Translations under genes and position numbers: made by a program
Part shown: positions 42,031-50,887 of the stretch, piece by piece
How the letters are laid out: each line of letters starts with the position of its first letter
How positions within the stretch are numbered: the stretch's first letter is position 1
The notes under the pieces: model-generated
What the model was told of the DNA's origin: nothing
Databases searched by the model: none
What the model saw: the letters and a program-made list of their open reading frames with translations, nothing else
DNA from: Flavobacterium sp. Root420
GTDB taxonomy: Bacteria > Bacteroidota > Bacteroidia > Flavobacteriales > Flavobacteriaceae
Length of the DNA: 64,000 nucleotides
Assembly (NCBI RefSeq): GCF_001427905.1
Contig: NZ_LMEF01000012.1
Span: 562,514-626,513, forward strand
Direction of reading: 5' to 3'

Positions 42031-43141
42031 ATAATGAATAGGGGAATTTAGAATTTTTATACTTTTTCAATTTTTCAAACGGTACTAAAAAAGATTCTTC
42101 ACAAGATCTGTCTACTCTGGGAAAGTAAGGCGTAAATTCGATACCTTTTTCAGTATAGTTCCACGAAATAAAATCCCAATATTCTGTATTGGTATAATCG
42201 CAGGAATCATCTCCGTCTTTTGGTTTTACGAAATGCTCAATTGAAGTGATGACAGCAAGTAAATTTGGTGCAAAATAAGTTGATCGATATTTTGAAAAGC
42301 TTGAAAAATCACTTTGTTTCTCGGTTGTTACACTTTTGTCAAAAGCAAGAATTTCATCGATTTCATAGTCTTTCCCATTATTCAAATCAATTAAATAACC
42401 ATTTGTTCCAAAATCGGGATGAGCACCTCCACAGTCCCAAAATCTTGAAATTTCAAAGCCTAATAAATTTTCATTTAAAAAGTTTATGGTCGAATTTCTT
42501 TCAATTCCTTTTCCTTCGCTATATTCAAAACTAGAAGCGCAATTAAGTTGTGCTAATGTGTTTTCAATATGTATGTTTTCTAAAATAGGATTAATGAGCG
42601 CTTTGTTTTTCTCGGAGAAATTATTTCCCAATCTAAAAAAATCCGAATTACAATGTTTCTCAGAATACCAGATAAATTCTTTGTGATTGTAGAGGGTAGT
42701 TTTTTGTTTTTTGAATTCCAAAAACTTACATTTCACAAGATTTAATTTCTCATCTGCATAATATGGGTCCAGGTTTGATTTGTAATTTGAAAAATTGATC
42801 GGTTGTAATTGAACAGGAAGTTGTTTTCCATCAGTATTATACCAAGATCCTTCAAAGTGGTTATTAGCCACTTTCTTCAAATAAAATTTTTCAGTTATTA
42901 CATTGTCCGGCTTAAAGAAGAAAGTATAAATGTCGTTTTTTAAAACGGCTTCTAACTTGATGTCTTTTAGCGAATTCTGATAAAAATAAGTGCCATTTAA
43001 GTTTGTTTCTTTGCCATCTTTATAAACTTCAATTTTCATGTAGATTTTACTTTTTGCCAAAGTCCCTTCCAAATAAAAGGTTTCCTGACAAAAAGTAATT
43101 GTTGAATAAAATACAAAAAACAGGAAAAAAGCTTTCTTCAT
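42029..43141 (-). CDS. exported protein with DUF3298-like C-terminal region
   Basis: 370 residues. A signal peptide (MKKAFFLFFVFYSTITFCQ) is followed by a beta-rich first domain (about 20-120, FYLEGTLAKSKIYMKIEVYK) resembling lipocalin-like or glycan-binding folds. The second half has FWDCGGAHPDFGTNGYLIDL near residue 240, a motif like the GGAHP seen in DUF3298/RsiV-type proteins. The ending EGIEFTPYFPRVDRSC is also shared with that group. Likely periplasmic. The role is unknown; some relatives bind lysozyme or cell-wall compounds, which is only suggestive here. Confidence 0.65.
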   Translation of the reverse strand: MKKAFFLFFVFYSTITFCQETFYLEGTLAKSKIYMKIEVYKDGKETNLNGTYFYQNSLKDIKLEAVLKNDIYTFFFKPDNVITEKFYLKKVANNHFEGSWYNTDGKQLPVQLQPINFSNYKSNLDPYYADEKLNLVKCKFLEFKKQKTTLYNHKEFIWYSEKHCNSDFFRLGNNFSEKNKALINPILENIHIENTLAQLNCASSFEYSEGKGIERNSTINFLNENLLGFEISRFWDCGGAHPDFGTNGYLIDLNNGKDYEIDEILAFDKSVTTEKQSDFSSFSKYRSTYFAPNLLAVITSIEHFVKPKDGDDSCDYTNTEYWDFISWNYTEKGIEFTPYFPRVDRSCEESFLVPFEKLKKYKNSKFPYSL

Positions 43142-43184
43142 TATTCGTTTATCATATAGTGGTTATGAGAAAATCTAAAATTTT

Positions 43185-46034
43185 TTAATGCGCCGCCAGC
43201 CAATCTGCACCCATGCCTAATTCCACATCCAAAGGAACGCTCATCATAAAGGCGTTTTCCATTTCGTGTTTAATCATCGGTTGGATTTTTTCTAATTCAT
43301 CGTTATGTACATCAAACACAAGCTCATCATGAACCTGAAGCAACATTTTAGATTTCCAGTTTTCTTCTGTCAATTTTTTATGAATATTAATCATTGCAAT
43401 TTTAATCACATCGGCAGCGCTTCCCTGAATTGGTGCATTTACAGCATTTCGTTCCGCAGCACTTCTCACTACAGCATTTGCCGAATTAATATCTTTTAAA
43501 TAACGACGACGACCTAAAATCGTTTGCACGTATCCTTTTTCGCGCGCAAATTCAATTTGTTCATTAATATATGATCTTAATCTTGGATATGTTTTATAAT
43601 AGGCTTCGATCAATGCCGAACTTTCGCTTCTTGATAATGAAGTCTGATTGCTCAATCCGAATGCAGAAACACCGTAAATAATCCCAAAGTTTACGGTTTT
43701 TGCATTACTTCTTTGTTCGCGTGAAACTTCTTCTAAAGGAACATTAAAAACTTTAGCTGCGGTCGCTTTGTGAATGTCTTCTCCATCCTGGAAAGCTTTA
43801 ATCATATTTTCTTCACCACTTAAAGCGGCAATAATTCTTAATTCGATCTGAGAGTAATCGGCAGAGATTAAAGTATGATTTTCATCGCGTGCGACAAAGG
43901 CTTTACGAATCTGACGACCTCTTTCCGTTCGAATCGGAATATTTTGCAAGTTTGGATTATTCGAACTCAAACGTCCGGTTGCGGCAACAGTTTGCATATA
44001 ATCCGTATGAACGCGTAATGTTTTCTTGTCGACTTGTTCCGGCAAAGCCAAAATATAAGTGCTTTGTAATTTTACCATTTGACGCCAATCCAGAATTTCT
44101 TTTATAATCGGATTGTCATTGGCTAAATACGTTAAAACATCTTCGCCGGTCGCATATTGACCGGTTTTGGTTTTCTTTTGTTTGGCACCGCCAATTTTCA
44201 TTTTATCAAATAAAATATCTCCCAATTGTTTTGGTGAAGCCAAATTGAATTTCTCGCCGGCAGTTTCGTAGATTTTTTGTTCCAAAGATTTAATTTCAAC
44301 TTCCATTTCAGTCGACATTTGTTTTAGAAACTCAACATCCAAACGAATACCTTCGGTTTCCATAGCGGCTAAAACGCTCACTAACGGAATCTCGATTTCA
44401 TCAAATAGCTTTTTGGTTTCTGTTTTGTCTAATTCTGCAGTAAAAAGTTCTTTTAATTGAAAAGTTACATCAGCATCTTCAGCGGCATATTCCTTAATGT
44501 CTTCAAGGGCAACATCACGCATCGTAATTTGATTTTTCCCTTTTTTACCAATTAAAGTTTCAATTGATTTTGGAGAATATTTCAAATAGGTTTCCGCTAA
44601 AATATCCATATTATGACGCATATCCGGATTAATCAGATAATGCGCAATCATCGTATCAAAAAGCTTCCCTTTTACAGTAATACCATAATTAGAAAGGATT
44701 TTTAAATCGTATTTTAAATTCTGACCAATTTTTTCGATGCTTTCATTCTCGAAAAATGGTCTGAATTTTTCAATTAAAACCTGAGCTTCTTCCTGATTTT
44801 CCGGAAACGGGACGTAATATCCTTTTCCTTTTTCATATGAGAATGAAATCCCTACTAACTCCGCATTTAAAGCATCTAATCCAGTAGTTTCGGTATCAAA
44901 ACAAACAGAAGTTTGTTTTTGTAAATTTTGCAAAAGTAATTTAACTCCCAAATCGCCTTCAATTGCCTGATAGGAATGTGGTGTGTTTTCTAAAGTATTG
45001 TAGAATGAAGTTCTGGCAGTTTCAGGATTTTCATCAGAACTTCCTCCACCAAATAAATCAAATTGATCCTCATTTTTAGGTTGTGGTTTTTTGTATAATT
45101 TAGCATCAGAAGCAGGAGTTGATGAAGTGGCTAATTCATTTCCTCCACCAACTTTAAATAAATTATCAAATTGTTCTGCCATTCTTCTGAATTCTAATTC
45201 CTGAAAAATAGCATCTGTTTTTTCTATATCCGGACGCGAAAGTTCATAGTCGTTTTCATTGAAAACAACATCACAATCGCAGATAATTGTAGCCAATTTT
45301 TTAGATAAAATTCCTTTGTCTTTATTGGCTTCGATATTTTCTTTCATTTTACCTTTCAGTAAATGTGTGTTTTCCAGAAGATTTTCCATCGTACCAAATT
45401 CCTTCAGGAATTTTTTGGCAGTAACTTCACCAACACCTGGTAATCCTGGGATATTATCAACAGCATCTCCCATCATTCCAAGAAAATCGATAACCTGATC
45501 CGGTCTTTCGATTTCAAATTTTGCCAAGACTTCGGGAACGCCCCAAATTTCTATTCCATTCCCCATACGGGCTGGTTTGTACATAAATATGTTTTCAGAA
45601 ACTAATTGAGCAAAATCTTTATCAGGAGTTACCATAAAGACTTTGTAGTTTTCTTTTTCGGCTTGTTTTGCAATAGTTCCAATTAAATCATCAGCTTCAC
45701 AACCTGCTATTTCGATAATCGGAATGTGCATGGCTCTTAATAAGTCCTGAATATAAGGAATCGCAATTTTAATCGCTTCCGGAGTAGCGTCACGATTGGC
45801 TTTGTATTCGACAAACATTTCGGTTCTTACGTGACTTCCGCCTTTATCAAAAGCTACAGCTAAATGATCTGGTTTTTCACGTTTAATAACATCCAAAAGC
45901 GAATTCATGAATCCCATGATTGCTGATGTATCCATTCCTTTAGAGTTAATTCTCGGATTTTTTATAAAGGCATAATAACCACGAAAAATTAATGCATAAG
46001 CATCGAGAAGAAAAAGACGTTTTTGAGTAGACAT
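43185..46034 (-). CDS. polA: DNA polymerase I
   Basis: 949 residues with all three domains. The 5'-3' exonuclease occupies the first 290 or so (LFLLDAYALIFRGYYAF; GLPGVGEVTAKKFL). A 3'-5' proofreading domain follows with intact metal acids in CFDTETTGLDALNAE. The polymerase carries SADYSQIELRIIAALSGE (motif A), RSNAKTVNFGIIYGVSAFG (motif B) and QVHDELVFDV (motif C). So both exonucleases appear active, as in E. coli. A 40-residue linker with Asp/Ser-rich low complexity separates the first two. Single gene. Confidence 0.98.
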   Translation of the reverse strand: MSTQKRLFLLDAYALIFRGYYAFIKNPRINSKGMDTSAIMGFMNSLLDVIKREKPDHLAVAFDKGGSHVRTEMFVEYKANRDATPEAIKIAIPYIQDLLRAMHIPIIEIAGCEADDLIGTIAKQAEKENYKVFMVTPDKDFAQLVSENIFMYKPARMGNGIEIWGVPEVLAKFEIERPDQVIDFLGMMGDAVDNIPGLPGVGEVTAKKFLKEFGTMENLLENTHLLKGKMKENIEANKDKGILSKKLATIICDCDVVFNENDYELSRPDIEKTDAIFQELEFRRMAEQFDNLFKVGGGNELATSSTPASDAKLYKKPQPKNEDQFDLFGGGSSDENPETARTSFYNTLENTPHSYQAIEGDLGVKLLLQNLQKQTSVCFDTETTGLDALNAELVGISFSYEKGKGYYVPFPENQEEAQVLIEKFRPFFENESIEKIGQNLKYDLKILSNYGITVKGKLFDTMIAHYLINPDMRHNMDILAETYLKYSPKSIETLIGKKGKNQITMRDVALEDIKEYAAEDADVTFQLKELFTAELDKTETKKLFDEIEIPLVSVLAAMETEGIRLDVEFLKQMSTEMEVEIKSLEQKIYETAGEKFNLASPKQLGDILFDKMKIGGAKQKKTKTGQYATGEDVLTYLANDNPIIKEILDWRQMVKLQSTYILALPEQVDKKTLRVHTDYMQTVAATGRLSSNNPNLQNIPIRTERGRQIRKAFVARDENHTLISADYSQIELRIIAALSGEENMIKAFQDGEDIHKATAAKVFNVPLEEVSREQRSNAKTVNFGIIYGVSAFGLSNQTSLSRSESSALIEAYYKTYPRLRSYINEQIEFAREKGYVQTILGRRRYLKDINSANAVVRSAAERNAVNAPIQGSAADVIKIAMINIHKKLTEENWKSKMLLQVHDELVFDVHNDELEKIQPMIKHEMENAFMMSVPLDVELGMGADWLAAH

Positions 46035-46097
46035 AAAAAAAATATTAGTCTGTAAAAATAAACAATTGGGTTCTCAAAAATTAAACTAAAAAGATTT

Positions 46098-46238
46098 TTT
46101 TTCCACCATATAAGTAATATAAGTTCATTTTATTATTCGAGGCTATCTTATATGCCCTGCTATATGTTAACCAAACTATTGACACACTGCTAAGCGCCAT
46201 TGTTAAAATGAACTTATATTACTTATATGGTGGAAAAA
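46098..46238. repeat. Perfect 35-bp inverted repeat with 71-nt loop
   Basis: Arms at 46098-46132 and 46204-46238 match exactly as reverse complements and begin TTTTTCCACCATATAAGTAA. The loop (46133-46203) has no reading frame. The element fills most of the 326-base gap between polA and the small exported protein gene. Its perfect arms and lack of genes fit a small MITE-like element. No other copy is in the window. Confidence 0.8.
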
Positions 46239-46286
46239 CATAAAAAGCGTTAATATCAAGTTAAAGTATTTATGTTGATGCAATTC

Positions 46287-46320
46287 TTCATTTTGCCTTC
46301 ATTTTACGAGAGTACATTTG
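46287..46320 (+). promoter_or_regulatory. Direct-repeat operator and promoter of the first small exported protein
   Basis: TTCATTTT occurs at 46287-46294 and 46298-46305, exactly 11 bases apart, as in OmpR-family binding sites. Seven bases later comes TACATTTG (46313-46320), and the gene begins 40 bases after that. The layout is identical to that at 48818-48851. Confidence 0.7.
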
Positions 46321-46360
46321 ATCTATAAAATAAAAGGTATTAATTTAAAATTTAGAAATC

Positions 46361-46579
46361 ATGAGAAATTTATTGATGTTACTAGTAGCCGTTTTAGGAA
46401 CAAGTGCAATGGTACATGCATTTCCTCCTGCTGTAAAAGTAGGTCCTGCAAAAGAAGTAAAAGCACTTCCTGCAAAAGAAGTTAAATCTACCAGACATCC
46501 TAAACACAAATCTGAAAAAAAAGCGAAAACTGAGAAAAGTGAAACTTCAAAATCAGAAACAGCAAAAGTGAAAAAATAA
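46361..46579 (+). CDS. small exported lysine-rich protein, first paralogue
   Basis: 72 residues. A signal peptide (MRNLLMLLVAVLGTSAMVHA, cleavage after A20) leads to a mature peptide of about 52 residues, rich in Lys, Ala, Glu and Ser, with no cysteine and tandem-like units AKEVKALPAKEVKS. Its signal peptide closely resembles that of the protein at 48892 (LVAVLGTSAMV versus AVAILGTTAMV). It would be a strongly basic, unfolded periplasmic or surface peptide. The promoter layout and terminator are shared with its paralogue, and a two-component system lies between them. Function unknown. Confidence 0.75.
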   Translation: MRNLLMLLVAVLGTSAMVHAFPPAVKVGPAKEVKALPAKEVKSTRHPKHKSEKKAKTEKSETSKSETAKVKK

Positions 46580-46655
46580 GTATTGCTTTTGTTTTGTTTT
46601 CAAATCATGGTAGAAGGAAACAAAACAGGAATAATGGTTATGGAATGTGGATGAG

Positions 46656-46688
46656 AAAGCTGATGAAGAAATTTGTCAGCTTTTTTTT
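46656..46688 (+). terminator. Terminator of the first small-protein unit
   Basis: AAAGCTGA (46656-46663) pairs with TCAGCTTT (46676-46683), with T to 46688. The sequence GAGAAAGCTG..GAAATTTGTCAGCTTTTT is recognisably related to the terminator at 49138-49171. Confidence 0.85.
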
Positions 46689-46766
46689 GATTCGTTAATT
46701 TTTTAATAATGCACAACAAGACTTTTTTTAATTGCTTAAATTTAGTTGCGCTTAAACGCTGTTTTT

Positions 46767-47441
46767 ATGAATATTTTAATTGTTGAAGATAATAAGGAGC
46801 TTGCCGTAGAAATTTACGATTTTTTGTGTAATGCCGGTTATATATGTAAAATTGCAAATACTTGCGCTGATGCCCTTGAAGAAGCAGCTAGTAATGATTA
46901 TGATGCGATGCTGCTTGATCTTGGTTTGCCTGATGGTGATGGTTTTGAGGTTTTGAAAACCATTCGTAAAACAAAATCTAAAATGGCTGTAATTGTCCTG
47001 ACGGCGCGTGGAGAATTAGATGACAGAATAAATGGATTGCATTTAGGAGCTGATGATTACTTGACAAAGCCATTTGCTTTGACTGAATTAAGTGCAAGAT
47101 TATTTGCGGTTATTCGCAGAATTCATGGTTTTACTTTGAACAATTTAGAAGTGCATGGTTTCTTATTGCAATTGCAGGATTATAAAGTGAGTTATGATGA
47201 AATTCCAATTAATTTGACTAAAAAAGAGTTTGATATTTTTCAATATCTTGTATTGAATAAAAATCGTGTCATCACCCGGCTACAACTTACAGAGCATATT
47301 TGGGGAGATATTTTAGAAGTTAATTCTGATTCAAATTTTATTGACGTTCATGTTCGAAATCTCCGAAAAAAATTGGACAAACACACTACAATAAATTGGT
47401 TCGAAACCGTACGGAATGTAGGTTATCGTATAAACGAGTAA
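46767..47441 (+). CDS. OmpR/PhoB-family response regulator
   Basis: 224 residues from the ATG at 46767 (MNILIVEDNKELAVE); a TTG start at 46746 would add seven residues. The receiver domain has the acidic pair E7-D8, phosphoacceptor D51 (MLLDLGLPDGDG), T/S in VLTARGE and K in YLTKPFAL. The C-terminal winged helix (about 125-222, NLTKKEFDIFQYLVLNKNRV and NFIDVHVRNLRKKL) is of OmpR type, which binds direct repeats of about 11 bases, the arrangement found in front of both flanking small genes. The kinase gene starts 10 bases later. Confidence 0.93.
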   Translation: MNILIVEDNKELAVEIYDFLCNAGYICKIANTCADALEEAASNDYDAMLLDLGLPDGDGFEVLKTIRKTKSKMAVIVLTARGELDDRINGLHLGADDYLTKPFALTELSARLFAVIRRIHGFTLNNLEVHGFLLQLQDYKVSYDEIPINLTKKEFDIFQYLVLNKNRVITRLQLTEHIWGDILEVNSDSNFIDVHVRNLRKKLDKHTTINWFETVRNVGYRINE

Positions 47442-47451
47442 ATAAATTTCT

Positions 47452-48789
47452 GTGAAAATAAAACACCAATTGGCTATTTTTAATGCACTGACAAGATTGT
47501 TGGTGATTTTGATTTTATGGCTGATGTTACCCATTTTAGTCGAAAATGTGGTGTACAGACATATTAATAATGGATTGGTAGAGAAAAAGAAAAAATTTAT
47601 TGATCATTTGAATCAAAATGAGATCAATGATTTTATCGAAAATTCAGATGATTCTACCGAAACGTATTCGCAGTTTTCCACTTTGCACAGTGAATTTTTG
47701 GTGCTTTCTAAAATTCCTCTAAAACCAAATCAGAAGAAAACAACTTTCAGCAACGATTACCGGGTGATTGAAGGTGAAGAAAATGAATATCGAATTTTGC
47801 AATATCATTTTACCTATGAAAACCAGGGTTATCAGTTGGAAATTGGAAGTAGTTTAGGTGAAGTAAACGATCTTACATTTATAATTAGGTTCTTCATTAT
47901 TATCGTTTTGGTCGTTATTCTTTTAGTGACTTTTTTGGCAGATACAGTTTATATCGAATACCTGCTCAAACCTTTCTATAAAATCATTGATACTAAAATT
48001 AGGCGCGTTAACGAACCTGAAGCTTTTGATCATACTCCAATTAAGGCAAGATCAAGAGATTTTCGTGAACTAGATTTGGTTTTAAATCAAATGATGGACA
48101 GGATTACGGAGCTTTTTAAAAAAGAAAAACAATTTATTTCGAATGTTTCCCATGAATTGTTAACACCAATTGCTTTACTAAAAAATAAGTTCGAAAATTT
48201 ATTACAGAATGAATCTTTAGACGACAATGCTTTTGATAAAATCGCCGGTGCATTGAGAACATTAGATATGCTGAAAAAAATTATCAATAACTTATTGCTG
48301 ATTTCCAGAATCGAAAACAATCAGTATGAGGCTAATGAAAAAATCAATTTCAAAAATATTTTCAAAGATTTAGAAGAAGATTTACAAGATAGAATTGAAG
48401 ACCGAGAAATTCAGTTTTTGAACAATATAAACCATGATTTTGTCTTTACCGGAAATAAAACCTTGATTCACATATTGATTTATAATTTAGTTACAAATGC
48501 TATAAAATATAATAAACCAACGGGCAGTATTATAGTTGAAGACGGGTTTTATAATAGTCAATATTTTATTGCTATAAAAGATTCCGGTATTGGAATGAAT
48601 GCCACACAAATCGAAAAGATATTCAACAGATTTGCCCGAATAAGTTCTGATCAGGACGGGCAGGGTTTAGGACTTGCCATTGCTGAGAGTATTGCTCTTT
48701 TTCATCATATTGAGATTAAAGTTACTTCTGAAATAAATGAAGGAACCAACTTTACTCTTTTGTTTCCGGAAGTGCAATTACACAATTAA
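47452..48789 (+). CDS. membrane sensor histidine kinase
   Basis: 445 residues from a GTG start at 47452. Membrane helices at about 9-33 and 141-163 enclose a periplasmic sensor domain of about 107 residues with many charged residues (EKKKKFIDHLNQNEINDF). A short linker precedes the H-box VSHELLTPIALLKNKFE with phosphoacceptor H234. ATP-binding boxes are LVTNAIKYN, DSGIGM and GQGLGLAIAES. The partner is the regulator directly before it. The signal sensed is unknown, but a periplasmic domain facing exported basic peptides suggests the two may meet. Confidence 0.92.
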   Translation: MKIKHQLAIFNALTRLLVILILWLMLPILVENVVYRHINNGLVEKKKKFIDHLNQNEINDFIENSDDSTETYSQFSTLHSEFLVLSKIPLKPNQKKTTFSNDYRVIEGEENEYRILQYHFTYENQGYQLEIGSSLGEVNDLTFIIRFFIIIVLVVILLVTFLADTVYIEYLLKPFYKIIDTKIRRVNEPEAFDHTPIKARSRDFRELDLVLNQMMDRITELFKKEKQFISNVSHELLTPIALLKNKFENLLQNESLDDNAFDKIAGALRTLDMLKKIINNLLLISRIENNQYEANEKINFKNIFKDLEEDLQDRIEDREIQFLNNINHDFVFTGNKTLIHILIYNLVTNAIKYNKPTGSIIVEDGFYNSQYFIAIKDSGIGMNATQIEKIFNRFARISSDQDGQGLGLAIAESIALFHHIEIKVTSEINEGTNFTLLFPEVQLHN

Positions 48790-48817
48790 AAGTTAAATTT
48801 TGAAAACTGCTTCAATC

Positions 48818-48851
48818 TTCATTTTGTCTTCATTTTCCGATTATATCTTTG
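48818..48851 (+). promoter_or_regulatory. Direct-repeat operator and promoter of the second small exported protein
   Basis: TTCATTTT at 48818-48825 and 48829-48836 is again 11 bases apart, followed after 7 bases by TATCTTTG (48844-48851) and a 40-base leader. The core TTCATTTTGYCTTCATTTT is shared with 46287-46305, and the flanking NCGA is also the same. Confidence 0.7.
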
Positions 48852-48891
48852 AGCTATAAATAATAAGATAATAATCATAAAAACTTAAATC

Positions 48892-49074
48892 ATGAAAAAA
48901 TTAGTAATGTTAGCAGTAGCTATTTTAGGAACAACTGCAATGGTAAGCGCTCAAACAACTCCTGCTCAAACAGCTCCGGCAAAAGAAGCTAAAGTTTCTA
49001 AAAAGGATAAAAAAGCAGATAAAAAAGCTAAAAAAGCAGAAGTTAAGCCAGAAGCGGCAAAAGCTCAAAAATAA
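48892..49074 (+). CDS. small exported lysine-rich protein, second paralogue
   Basis: 60 residues. Signal peptide MKKLVMLAVAILGTTAMVSA (cleavage after A20), then a mature peptide of 40 residues made mostly of Lys and Ala with Thr-Pro-Ala-Gln units (TTPAQTAPAKEAKVSKKDKK). No cysteine or aromatic residue. It is the partner of the protein at 46361, and both begin with closely similar signal peptides, 40-base leaders and operator repeats. It starts 103 bases after the kinase stop with its own promoter, so it is separately transcribed. Function unknown. Confidence 0.75.
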   Translation: MKKLVMLAVAILGTTAMVSAQTTPAQTAPAKEAKVSKKDKKADKKAKKAEVKPEAAKAQK

Positions 49075-49137
49075 GAAGGCATAAGTTTATTTATAAACTT
49101 TATTGTGGATTAAAAGGTTTTAAAAAATTTGGTAGAG

Positions 49138-49171
49138 AAAAAGCTGGTGGAGAAATTTGCCAGCTTTTTTT
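49138..49171 (+). terminator. Terminator of the second small-protein unit
   Basis: AAAAAGCTGG (49138-49147) pairs with CCAGCTTTTT (49160-49169), with T to 49171. It is clearly related to the terminator at 46656-46688 (GAAATTTG loop), showing that the whole transcription unit was duplicated. Confidence 0.9.
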
Positions 49172-49252
49172 GTTGTTATTTGAGTTAAATTTTTGATAAT
49201 AAAAAGTGATAAGATTTTCATTCTTTGTTACTTTGCTTAAAACTACACCTAC

Positions 49253-50488
49253 ATGATCCTTCGTTTTGTAATTCTATGTGCTCTATTTTTATTTATTGAG
49301 TTTTATTCTTATCAGGCTTTCCGAACTTTAATCAAATTAAGGTGGGTTTTGATAAGTTATCAGGTTATAAGTTTACTTCTTCTGGTTTTTATTGTTTATT
49401 CATTTACACAGTTTGATCGTTCTGTTGGACAAACCAAGCAAACCATGTTTACAATGGGTTTGATGTTGTTAGTATATGTGCCAAAAATTGTACTAACTCT
49501 TATAATGTTTGGAGAAGATATTTTTAGAATAGGAGCAAGTCTTTTAAATTATTTTATGTACAATGCTCCAAGAAAAGAAATGATGCCAGACAGACGAAAG
49601 TTTATCAGTCAGATAGCATTAGGTTTGGCAGCTGTTCCATTTTTATCTTTGATTTACGGAATCTTCGAAGGAAAATATAATTTCAAAGTATTTAAGCAAA
49701 CCGTCTTTTTTCCTGATTTACCAGATGCTTTTGATGGTTTTAGAATCACTCAGATTTCAGATGTTCATAGTGGGAGTTTTGACGATCCCGAAAAGATAAA
49801 TTATGCAATTGATCTAATCAATGAGCAGGAAGCCGATATGATTTTGTTTACAGGAGATATTGTAAATACACACGCAAAAGAAATGCATCCCTGGCTGGAG
49901 ACTTTTAATCGAATTAAAGAGTATAAATACGGTAAGTTTTCAATTTTAGGAAATCATGACTATGGGGAATATGTTACCTGGCCTTCTGAAAAGCAAAAAA
50001 ACGAAAATTTTCAGGAGATTAAGGGTCTTTATGGAAAAATTGGATTTCAACTATTGCTAAATGAACATACTTATATTCAAAAAGGGGATGATAAAATTGC
50101 CTTAATTGGAGTGGAGAATTGGGGGGTTAATTTTAAAAAGGCAGGCGATTTAAATAAAGCATCAGAAAATGTTCCTGAGGATGATTTTAAGGTTTTAATG
50201 AGCCATGATCCTAGTCATTGGGAAGCTGAAATTAAAGACCATCCCAAAAACTTCCATTTAACATTGTCAGGCCACACGCATGGTATGCAATTTGGAATAG
50301 AAATTCCGGGTTATTTTAAATGGAGTCTGGCGCAATATATTTACAAACAATGGGCTGGTCTGTATGAAAATGTTGGCAGATATGTTTACGTGAATCGTGG
50401 ATTTGGTTTTCATGCGTATCCGGGACGAGTTGGTATCATGCCGGAAATAACAGTCATCGAACTAAAAAAAGGCAAGAATGTGGCTTAA
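49253..50488 (+). CDS. membrane-anchored metallophosphoesterase
   Basis: 411 residues. Four hydrophobic segments occupy the first 140 or so residues, followed by a calcineurin-like phosphoesterase domain: ISDVHSGSFDD (about 172-182), LFTGDIVNTHA, ILGNHDYGEY, LMSHDPSHWE and LSGHTHGMQFG. The metal-binding residues of all five motifs are present. Members hydrolyse phosphomonoesters, nucleotides or, as LpxH-type enzymes, lipid A precursors, so the substrate is open. It is monocistronic and lies after the two-component locus. Confidence 0.88.
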   Translation: MILRFVILCALFLFIEFYSYQAFRTLIKLRWVLISYQVISLLLLVFIVYSFTQFDRSVGQTKQTMFTMGLMLLVYVPKIVLTLIMFGEDIFRIGASLLNYFMYNAPRKEMMPDRRKFISQIALGLAAVPFLSLIYGIFEGKYNFKVFKQTVFFPDLPDAFDGFRITQISDVHSGSFDDPEKINYAIDLINEQEADMILFTGDIVNTHAKEMHPWLETFNRIKEYKYGKFSILGNHDYGEYVTWPSEKQKNENFQEIKGLYGKIGFQLLLNEHTYIQKGDDKIALIGVENWGVNFKKAGDLNKASENVPEDDFKVLMSHDPSHWEAEIKDHPKNFHLTLSGHTHGMQFGIEIPGYFKWSLAQYIYKQWAGLYENVGRYVYVNRGFGFHAYPGRVGIMPEITVIELKKGKNVA

Positions 50489-50558
50489 TTCGTTAAAAAT
50501 GCTACATTTGTATTAATTATCTCTTTTTAATAGATTAAAAGAATTAAATTTTTGGTTT

Positions 50559-50861
50559 ATGTCAAAATTTGGAGAACTTATAAATGCTCAGGTTCCAGTG
50601 TTAATAGACTTTTACACAGATTGGAACGAATCATCTGTATCAATGCATCCTGTTATTAAGGATGTAGCTGCTGCACTAGGCGATAAAGCCAAAGTAATTA
50701 AAATTGATGTAGATAAAAATCAGGAACTTGCTGAAGCCTTGCGTATAAAAGGACTTCCTACTTTAATGATTTATAAAGAAGGACAAATGATCTGGAGGCA
50801 ATCAGGAGAACTTGATGCAAATACGATTATAGGAATTGTCCAGGATCAATTCAGTATTTAA
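50559..50861 (+). CDS. thioredoxin-fold protein lacking the CxxC motif
   Basis: 100 residues with the complete thioredoxin fold: VLIDFYTDWNESSVSMHP (14-31), IKIDVDKNQELAEAL and GLPTLMIYKEGQ with the cis-proline. The redox motif WCxxC is replaced by W22-N23-E24-S25-S26, and there is no other cysteine in the protein. It therefore cannot shuttle thiol/disulphide. Cysteine-less thioredoxins serve as structural or binding subunits. A TACATTTG box lies at 50503-50510. The gene stands alone after the phosphoesterase. Confidence 0.82.
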   Translation: MSKFGELINAQVPVLIDFYTDWNESSVSMHPVIKDVAAALGDKAKVIKIDVDKNQELAEALRIKGLPTLMIYKEGQMIWRQSGELDANTIIGIVQDQFSI

Positions 50862-50887
50862 AACTCCTTCTTCTCAAGTTGGTATTG

